From: Adiantum capillus-veneris
Taxonomy: Eukaryota; Streptophyta; Polypodiopsida; Polypodiales; Pteridaceae
Length of the DNA stretch: 64,000 nt
Assembly (NCBI GenBank): GCA_014529385.2
Contig: CM043954.1
Coordinates: forward strand, 7,379,806 to 7,443,805
Direction of reading: 5' to 3'
The position numbers and the translations under genes were made by a program. The notes under the pieces were generated by a model. The model was not told where the DNA came from. It saw only the letters and a program-made list of their open reading frames with translations, and did not search any database. Positions 57,412-64,000 of this stretch are shown piece after piece. Every line of letters begins with the position of its first letter. Within the stretch, counting starts at the first letter, position 1.

Positions 57412-58917
57412 CTTTACAGAAACGCCAAACTTAGAGACAATATAAATCTTATAGAAATGATGTTTGTGTTATGAAGAATGAGAAAGACTGCTTGTACCTC
57501 TGTGTCAATACCATCACTCTTTATGCATTTCCAAATGCAACCATCTCTATATGATATGAGCGTACTAGACACATGCTCTAGAGATACCTATAGCAATCTA
57601 GAGAGATCTGTGCTTGCAAGATTAAGTATCTGTAATGCGGTGAGAAGGCCTTCCTTAATGCTGTTGCCAATTGTACGTGTCTTCCGGTCGCAACTATCTT
57701 CCAAGCTCTGGCCATGATCTCCTCAATCCCTTTTTGCGTCTTTTAATATAAGTAACCTTGCTTATTGATATGCTTTGGCTGTCATCAACAATCTAGACTA
57801 TTGAACCCCTTTCTGTACATGGGCTATCTCCATAGCTGTGATGGTTGGCTTTGAGTCAGATTGAAAGGTGGATAGTCATGAATCGTGTAATAGACTTGGA
57901 CAATCCAAGCCAAAGATCTACAGCAAGACACATGAAAGAAACTGGAAACAACTGAACAAAACTTAAAATAGAGGGAGAGAGAAGAGGAGAGACGACACGG
58001 CGCGGCACGGCGGAGTTCCGCACCTAGACGCACTGGCCCCAAAGATTGGTGCCCCTTCTCCGTATTTCTTTATTCTTATGCTTCTCAAAGTACAATGTCT
58101 GAGGGTCCTCCTCTCAGCGCTCCCACGCAAAATTGAGCAGAAGTGTGGCCTTGGACACACTTATGGTTTTTCTGTAGGTTTAGGGTTTCACACCTAAATT
58201 GCAAGAGAACGCCAGGAGAGCCTCAGGAAGGCCTTGGGATGCTTAGACAGGGCTTCGGGCACCTACCAATGGAAAAACAGAGAATTACAGCACGCTGAAA
58301 TTCTGTTATAGCTCACCAGGAAGCTTCTAAATTGCAAGGGATTCCGTCTTAGACAGGTACTTTTGACCTACAGGGGATTTGGCATCATTATGTTGCCGAA
58401 ATTGAATAAAAAACGTGCAATTCAAGCCTCGCCAGGTTTGGACAGCTTTGTGAGACTTTGATCTACGTGTTCGAGTCGTCTATTTTCAATTGAATAAAGA
58501 AATACCGAAAGGGGCGTCAATCTTTGGGGCCTACAGGGTGTCGGTCTTCGTGTGCGCATTGACATTCTAGTCGTTGGACGCATCTCTCTTTTCTTCTCAG
58601 TGCTATGTGTAAAGTTAACAGATATTTAAAATAGTACCGCCCTCTCCTGTGTACAGGCCGGTTATATCTAGTCTCCCCTCGTTCCTCTTTTCCACTCATT
58701 GAGAGCAGACCTTGCACATTGCGGCAGGCCAATCGATGTGAGGTGGGAAAAAGCAACCTTGGTGTGAGCGCAAGGCCGCCAAGGGGTGCACCGGTAGGAA
58801 GGAGTTGAGCTTGGGTAAGAGAAAAGCTTTCTTAAACGCAGATTGCAAGCAGTACCAAGTACCCCAAGTACCCATGTACCCCGAGAACCTAAGTATCCCA
58901 AGTTTCCAAGTACTCAA
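57409..58917. other. Anonymous region with a short inverted repeat
   Basis: No gene supported. GAATAAAGAAATACC..GGGGCGTCAATCTTTGGGGCC at 58492-58532 is answered in reverse by GGCCCCAAAGATTGG..CCCC..GTATTTCTTTATTC at 58035-58077, an inverted repeat of about 45 bp with a 410-bp spacer. A series of AAGTACCC-type repeats lies at 58850-58910, just before the TE-H gag-like sequence. Confidence 0.5.
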
Positions 58918-59300
58918 TGCATGGTCATCAGTAGAAGCAGAATGGATACTTTGTGTGAAGGTGATGAGAGTGGAATTGGAGAAGAAGTCCCTACACCAGG
59001 AGGATAGTTTCCAGATCCTCCTCCATCCCCATCTACGCCACGGATTGCACCGAATCCTATGGAGACTCTGGTCAAGTCTATGATGGAGATGATGCTACAA
59101 TAAGAGGCTCAGCGGGTCGCCATGGACAGAGAATGTGAAGAATGGAGGAGGGCAGCTATGGAGCTTGAGCGTGAGCAAGCACGCGAAGCCTAACGCATAG
59201 CGGCTGAAGAAAAGAGGGCAACTCTGGAGCCTAGCCTAACGCATAGCGACTGAAGAAAAGAGGGCAACTATGGAGCCTGAGGGTGAGCAAGCACGCAAAG
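58918..59300 (+). pseudogene. TE-H gag-like N-terminal coiled-coil fragment, copy 1
   Basis: MDTLCEGDESG, APNPMETLVKSMMEMM and a Glu/Arg-rich helix ECEEWRRAAMELEREQAREA parallel the better copy at 62793-63094. A 46-bp tandem duplication (59189-59234 and 59235-59280, CCTAACGCATAGCG...) lengthens it. Stops break the frame. Probably the N-terminal part of a gag polyprotein, but no capsid motif is visible. Confidence 0.5.
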
Positions 59301-59307
59301 CTTAACA

Positions 59308-59428
59308 TGTTAGGTGCAGCGGAATGAATGTTTGCGCTTTGCTCAAGATGAGTGCTCCGAACTGTGCTCAAGGTTCCTTTTGTTCTTATGGAAGGGAGAG
59401 CCTTCCGTTCTTAATGGAGAGTGCTATG
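59308..59428 (-). repeat. Inverted fragment of the TE-H LTR 3' end
   Basis: The reverse complement matches 61765-61884, starting at the terminal TGTTAGGTGCAGCGG. It lies ~30 bp before a forward LTR copy, so two LTR pieces meet in opposite orientation. Confidence 0.75.
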
Positions 59429-59459
59429 ATCACGAACAAGTGAGTGGATATTGTGTGTG

Positions 59460-60184
59460 TGTCACGTGACACATCTAACCCTATGTGTCCGTGGACAAGC
59501 TACAACACGACAAGGGTTCAGTCAGTCCAGTCAGTCTAGATTTAGAAGTGATCTGGCACTTTTTGTGAGTCTATTCGTAGACCGTGCATGCCCAGTCACT
59601 TAGTATAGATGCATATCCTGTGGTTGCACATAGCATGATCATAAGCCTTCCCATCAGAATCCATTAGAATCAGTTAGGGGATTTTTCCAGTGCATTTAGC
59701 CTATTTTTCCTATTTTTGACATTTTTCACTTATTAATTTAAGTGACTTTCCAACAAAAGTAGGTAGGGCAATTTTGCTAAGTTTGTATATAAGCAAACCC
59801 AAGTTAGCACTAAATGGTAGAAGAGGCAGCAGGAGCTCCCCGCTCAACAGGCGTCTTCTCAGCAAGAACCCCACAGTACCCTCAAGCCTTGGCGATTTCC
59901 CTCTTCTTGGCGTTTTCTCAATGCCCTAGCGTTTTTTGTTCTAGCAGATTCCTACCGCAAGTCTTAGCCTTGGCGTTTCCAGTTGCTATCATCGCCAGCC
60001 TTTCACAGATCCCTAGCGTTTTACTAACGCTACAGAACAGTCCTAGTGTTTTTGATTTTCAGCATTCAGCATACCAGATCAGCATGGCGTTTCCAGTTTT
60101 CAGCAGACAGCCCAACGTTTTCAGTTTTCAGCCTTGACGCTGTCATCGTCGACACCATCGTCGTCATCGACATCGTCATTGTCA
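59460..60184 (+). repeat. TE-H LTR, left copy, truncated
   Basis: It starts TGTCACGTGACACATC, itself a perfect 12-bp palindrome TGTCACGTGACA, and follows the right LTR closely to about 60110. It then jumps through a GTC/ATC repeat into internal sequence at 60185. A TATATAA box lies at 59786-59792. The LTR end, primer site and gag are lost. Confidence 0.75.
59814..60137 (+). CDS. Short ORF inside the TE-H LTR, left copy
   Basis: A 107-codon frame whose ATG lies about 25 bp after the LTR TATA box, so it would be at or near the transcript 5' end. MVEEAAGAPRSTGVFSART is followed by a hydrophobic, Ser/Pro-rich stretch (LALAFPVAIIASLSQIPSV). The same frame is open in the right LTR (61083-61355), and a diverged version starts MAEEATGA in the inverted copy (62405-62629, minus). 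It may be a leader peptide or simply a chance frame conserved by LTR duplication. No known domain. Confidence 0.35.
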   Translation: MVEEAAGAPRSTGVFSARTPQYPQALAISLFLAFSQCPSVFCSSRFLPQVLALAFPVAIIASLSQIPSVLLTLQNSPSVFDFQHSAYQISMAFPVFSRQPNVFSFQP

Positions 60185-60728
60185 TCACACATTCCATGTC
60201 TCTTCCTTGGCATGACAGTTTCTGAACGAGCACATGAAAGTATGAGCACAAAGCATGGGCATTTCCGTTGTGAATTGCCACAGTTGATTGCTTTCGATCA
60301 TAAGAGAAAGATTCGATCTCATTGTTTGCGTGTGTGGGGTGAACGGTTTGGCACTCCGTCTCTTTGTTCATCTACATTGCATGCACAGTCTTTGAGGAAG
60401 ACAAGATTTTTTCCACTCACTTTACATGGAATAGGATTTTGTGCTGGAAATGGTTTTAGGAATTTTCAGCCATGGAGATTCTTGAAGAAGAAAGAAGCAT
60501 GACTAAAGACGAAGTTCAAGCATCGAAGGAGCCACAGAAGACTTTGTGTCGCTTGCGGCGCGGCCCAAAGAAGCAAGCGTTGCAGACCTTTATGAAGTTC
60601 AAGTACCGCACGACCCACACATCAGCGTGGGCCGGCGAAGAGTCCCTTCCAGGATTCCGGATGCTATTGGCGATCTCCCTCGATGCCATACTGTTCGGTA
60701 CCAGTACCTCACTTTGAAAAGGAGGGGA
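60185..60728 (+). pseudogene. TE-H internal 3' region with polypurine tract
   Basis: 60185-60500 is homologous to 63690-64000 (shared CATTCCATGTCTCTTCCTTG, GAACGAGCACATGAAAG, GAACGGTTTGGCACTCCGTC). The frame is open only in pieces and no catalytic motif was recognised. It ends AAAAGGAGGGGA (60717-60728), a polypurine tract directly before the right LTR. Confidence 0.6.
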
Positions 60729-61884
60729 TGTCACGTGACACATCCAACCCTATGTGTCCGTGGACAAGATACAGCACGACAAGGGTTCAGTCAGTCCAGT
60801 CAGTCTAGATTTAGAAGTGATCTGACACTTTTTGTGAGTCTATTCGTAGACCGTGCATGCCCAGTCACCTAGTATAGATGCATATCCTCTGGTTGCACAC
60901 AGCATGATCATAAGCATTCCCATCAGAATCCATTAGAATCAATTAGGGGATTTTTCCGGTGCATTTAGCTTATTTTCCCTATTTTTGACATTTTTCACTT
61001 ATTAATTTAAGTGACTTTCCAACAAAAGTAGGTAGGGCAATTTTGCTAAGTTTGTATATAAGCAAACTCAAGTTAGCACTAAATGGGAGAAGAGGCAGCA
61101 AGAGCTCCCCGCTCAACAGGTGTCTTCTCAGCAAGAACCCCGCAGTACCCTCAAGCCTTGGCGATTTCCCTCTCCTTCGCGTTTTCTCATTGCCCTACCG
61201 TTTTCTGTTCTAGCAGATTCCTACCGCAAGCCCTAGCCCTCGCGTTTCCAGTTGCCATCATCGCCAGCCTTTCACAGATCCCTAGTGTTTTACTAACGCT
61301 ACAGAACAGTCCCAGCGTTTTTGAATTTCAGCATTCAGCATACCAGATCTGCTAGCGTTTCCATTTTCAGCTTCATCTGCTGCAAATGGTCAGCGTTTTC
61401 AGCCTTCAGGGACAATAGCAGATTCAGCCCTAGCCTCATGCAGAAGAACCTCATTTTCAGCCTCGAGAAACATAGCCAAAACAGTCATTTTCAGCCACCG
61501 AAACAGCCCCGAAATTCAGCAGACAGAAGACCACAGATTTCAGCCCTAAAGTCGTCGTCGTCATCGGCATAGTCCCAAGTTGCATCAGTCCATTGCATCC
61601 GCATTGTACCACTTTGTGCAATCAATACGTAGACCACTCTCGCCGACGAGAGTGGGGCCTTCGGAGGAGGGTTTTATGTCGTCTCTGGTGTCGTATCTCT
61701 CTTATCTCTTCTCTCAGTCTCATACACTTGCACGCACAGTGTCCATTCACTTTGTTTGTAATCAGTGCACTCTCTCATTAAGAACGGAAGGCTCTCCCTT
61801 CCATAAGAACAAAAGGAACCTTGAGCACAGTTCGGAGCACTCATCTTGAGCAAAGCGCAAACAATCATTCCGCTGCACCTAACA
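60729..61884 (+). repeat. TE-H LTR, right copy, full length (1156 bp)
   Basis: It begins TGTCACGTGACACATCC after the polypurine tract and ends CTGCACCTAACA. TATA box at 61055-61061. GCGTTT(T/C) motifs recur about eight times at 61160-61420, as they do in the left copy. No primer site follows; instead an inverted LTR copy starts at once. Confidence 0.75.
61083..61355 (+). CDS. Short ORF inside the TE-H LTR, right copy
   Basis: A 90-codon counterpart of 59814-60137, differing at about ten residues yet still open. The shared STGVFSARTPQYPQALAIS and LSQIPSVLLTLQNSPSVF blocks are unchanged. Significance as for the left copy. Confidence 0.35.
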   Translation: MGEEAARAPRSTGVFSARTPQYPQALAISLSFAFSHCPTVFCSSRFLPQALALAFPVAIIASLSQIPSVLLTLQNSPSVFEFQHSAYQIC

Positions 61885-62725
61885 GCGTGCAAGTGTATGA
61901 GACTGAGAGATAGAGAGAGAAGAGAGATACGACACCCGAGATGTTGTAAAACCCTCCTCTAAAGGCCCCACTCGTTGGCGAGAGTGGTCTACTATTGATT
62001 GCACAATCTGGTACAAATGGTATGCATGAGACTGATGCAAGTCTAGGCTATGTCGACGATGACGACGGTGATGACAAAGTCGACCTAAGGGCTGAAATCT
62101 GCAATCTTTCTACTGCTGTCCAAAAACGCTATGGGCTGAAATCTACTACGGGTCCAAAAACTCTGATTTTTGGGGCTGTTTCTGTGAGTTTTTGTCGCTG
62201 AAATTCTGCAGGTTTAGGGTTGAAAACTGAGGTTCCTAAAGGCTGAAAACTGAGGTTCTTACCGCGATGAATCTGCTACACTTTAGGCTGAATCTTGTTG
62301 GTCTTTATCTGCTACTGAATATCGCAAGGCTTGAAGACTGCAAAGGCTGAAATCTGCAAACGCTGGCTCTCCAAAAACGCTAACTGATGGGGTCTCCAAA
62401 CACGCTAGGTTGATGTTTCTGCTGGCGATCCTTGTTGATGCAAAAACGCTAGACACTGGAACTTGCTGGCGATGACAAGGCTGATGCAAAAACGCCAGGC
62501 TGTGATAAAAAAGCTAGAGATGTCTGATGAAGAAAACGCTAGCATGGGGGTCTTGCTTGGAGGGGAAACCGCCAAGGTCCTGTTTAGAAGTTGCCTGCTG
62601 AGCTTGGCTCCTGTTGCCTCTTCTGCCAAATAGTGCTAGCTCTAGTTTGCTTCTATACAAACTTAGCAAAATTGCCCTACCTACTTTTGTTGGAAAGTCA
62701 CTTAAATTAATAAGTGAAAAATGTG
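61885..62725 (-). repeat. Inverted TE-H LTR copy (right arm of a palindrome)
   Basis: The reverse complement matches 60987-61735, starting at GCGTGCAAGTGTATGAGACT and ending at CATTTTTCACTTATTAATTT. Arms of roughly 0.75-0.84 kb flank a 149-bp loop (61736-61884). The arms have drifted, with indels, so this is not a recent or artefactual perfect palindrome. Confidence 0.75.
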
Positions 62726-62792
62726 AACTTAAGAACCCAAGAACCCACAAGAACCCACGACTTCAGAATGGTCATCACTTTAAGCGGAATGG

Positions 62793-63094
62793 ATACTTCG
62801 CTTGGAGGTGATGAGCATGAGAGAGGCGATGAAGAATTTTTTCCACGAGGAGGTTTTTCCTTGCCCATTTACGCCAAGGATTGCACTAACTCCTATGGAG
62901 GCTCTGAACAAAATGTTTATGGAAATGAAGTTAGAACGCGAAAAAGAAATGCAGAAAGAAAAGCAACGCAGACACGTAGAAAGAAGAGCAGAAAGAGAAG
63001 CAGAACGAGAAGCAGCAAGGAAGGAAGCCAAAGCAATACATGAACAGAGCGACCGACAAAACAAAGAGTTCTGGCGACTCTGTTCTCAAGTTTA
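62793..63094 (+). CDS. TE-H gag-like N-terminal coiled coil, copy 2
   Basis: An open frame (ATG 62802 in the track of the frame, with coding similarity from about 62793) reads FFHEEVFPCPFTPRIALTP and MEALNKMFMEMKLEREKEMQ, then a long Glu/Arg/Lys helix with heptad spacing (RRHVERRAEREAEREAARKE). It is matched at 58918-59300. A charged coiled coil before the capsid is common in gypsy gags. It stops at 63094 with no capsid motif after it. Confidence 0.5.
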
Positions 63095-63112
63095 GGCACA
63101 GATGCAAGAGAT

Positions 63113-63418
63113 TTGGGGAACTCTCAGTCTCTTCTTCTCCAAAGCATGACACTGGATTTGCATGATTATGAGAAGCATGATGATTTGATTGACAATGATA
63201 AGCATGATGATTTGGATGTTAATGATGAGCATGATGATTTGCATGATCAAGATGTGATTTCTCATAAGCATGATGAGTTGCATGAAGATGATGTGATTGT
63301 TTACAAGGATGGTGTGTTAGTGGCTACTTTTCCTAGCGAAGCTAACCTCGTTGTAGATTTGATCAATCTCGAAGAATTGATCTTGACTTTTGAGTCGAGG
63401 TCCACAGAACCCCCATAG
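63113..63418 (+). CDS. Acidic repeat protein fragment (K/E-H-D-D-L repeats)
   Basis: A 101-codon frame with repeats YEKHDDL, DKHDDL, DEHDDL, HKHDEL and EDDVIVYKDG, encoded by AAGCATGATGATTTG units (63168-63300). It is strongly acidic with regularly spaced His. Downstream sequence DNSITQEEPILPLEPRS continues after one stop. It lies between the gag-like coiled coil and the TE-H internal region, so it is probably part of the same polyprotein. Function unknown. Confidence 0.45.
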   Translation: MGNSQSLLLQSMTLDLHDYEKHDDLIDNDKHDDLDVNDEHDDLHDQDVISHKHDELHEDDVIVYKDGVLVATFPSEANLVVDLINLEELILTFESRSTEPP

Positions 63419-64000
63419 GACAATTCGATCACTCAGGAAGAACCGATCTTGCCTCTCGAGCCTAGGTCCAAAGAACCATCACAAGAAGTATTATGTGTTC
63501 GCATGATTGATACACACGCATTGTTCGAGTGTTTCATTCGTGATTGTTTCCTGTATTTTAGTCAGCATCTTTATGTGATCCCTTTCCTAGGCACGACATA
63601 TTGTACGATAAGCACGTTTCACTCATGAATCGGCACGAATGTATGCGGATTGTCCATGAAAAGCTGAAAAGTATGTATGTAAGGAAATCACATTCCATGT
63701 CTCTTCCTTGGCACGACACAGTTGTAGAACGAGCACATGAAAGTATGAGCACCAAACATGGGCATTTCCATTGTGAATTGCCACAGTTGATTGCTTTAGA
63801 TCAAAAGAGAAAGATTTGATCTCATTGTTTGCGTGTATGTGGTGAACGGTTTGGCACTCCGTCTATTGGTTCATTTACATTGCATGCACAGTCTTTTAGG
63901 AAGATAAGATTTTTTCCACTCACTTTACTTGGAATGGGTACGTTCATGTTTTTGTGTTGGAAGTGGTTTCAGGAATTTTCAGTCGTGAAGGTTCTTGAAG
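63419..64000 (+). pseudogene. TE-H internal region, continues past the window
   Basis: RMIDTHALFECFIRDCFLYF then sequence homologous to 60185-60500. No known motif. The frame is interrupted at several points. It runs off the right edge. Confidence 0.5.

Noticed and set aside
59460-59471. TGTCACGTGACA as a stand-alone G-box or E-box regulatory site
   Set aside because: It is the LTR terminus, repeated at 60729 beside a polypurine tract. A regulatory role cannot be excluded but is not needed to explain it.
62405-62629. 74-codon minus-strand frame as an independent gene
   Set aside because: It is the inverted-arm counterpart of the LTR ORF at 59814 and 61083, already covered there.

Overview
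This window is intergenic, transposon-packed plant nuclear DNA. Both big plant LTR-retrotransposon superfamilies are present: Ty1/copia with YVDD reverse transcriptase and initiator-Met-tRNA primer sites, and Ty3/gypsy with CCHC gag, retropepsin and a tRNA-Asp-type primer site. There are also APE-type LINEs and long GA/CT, CA/GT and TA microsatellites. I see no intact host gene and no convincing tRNA, rRNA or CRISPR. Almost every coding stretch carries stops or frameshifts. The species cannot be named from this; a large-genome land plant is the safe statement.

Layout. 1-755: copia debris. 756-1808: small non-autonomous LTR element (TE-A), whose 3' LTR is interrupted by a ~12.6 kb minus-strand Ty3/gypsy-like element (TE-B, 1809-14423). 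TE-B has gag and retropepsin but no detectable reverse transcriptase, RNase H or integrase, and a long leader with six copies of a CpG-rich palindrome. 14424-18166: mostly anonymous DNA. 18167-22806: complete, essentially non-coding LTR element (TE-C) of the same family as TE-A. 22846-27870: two divergently placed copia elements (TE-D minus, TE-E plus). 27871-33490: two related LINE copies on the minus strand, separated by a GA/CT microsatellite. 33774-35425: a gypsy pol fragment joined to the 5' end of a minus-strand copia element (TE-F). 35426-39290: anonymous AT-rich DNA with a tandem duplication.

39300-48001: a decayed plus-strand relative of TE-B (TE-G) with the order upstream ORF, gag, two zinc knuckles, linker, retropepsin, K/Q-rich tail. 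It then runs into a protein-kinase-like domain that is cut exactly at its APE motif and fused in frame to copia reverse transcriptase. 48002-52450: copia and gypsy fragments. 52669-56137: an inverted-repeat (foldback or MITE-like) element full of microsatellites, holding a young complete LTR element (52793-55430; 322-bp LTRs differing at two sites; 5-bp target duplication). 56138-58900: anonymous. 58918-64000: rearranged copies of another LTR family (TE-H) with ~1.16 kb LTRs, including a ~0.8 kb inverted LTR palindrome.

The most unusual content is the non-autonomous gag-retropepsin family (TE-B and TE-G), with its kinase-like tail in TE-G, a possible second retropepsin-like domain in TE-B, and palindrome-bearing leader arrays. 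All boundaries come from reading the sequence by eye; no database search was done.
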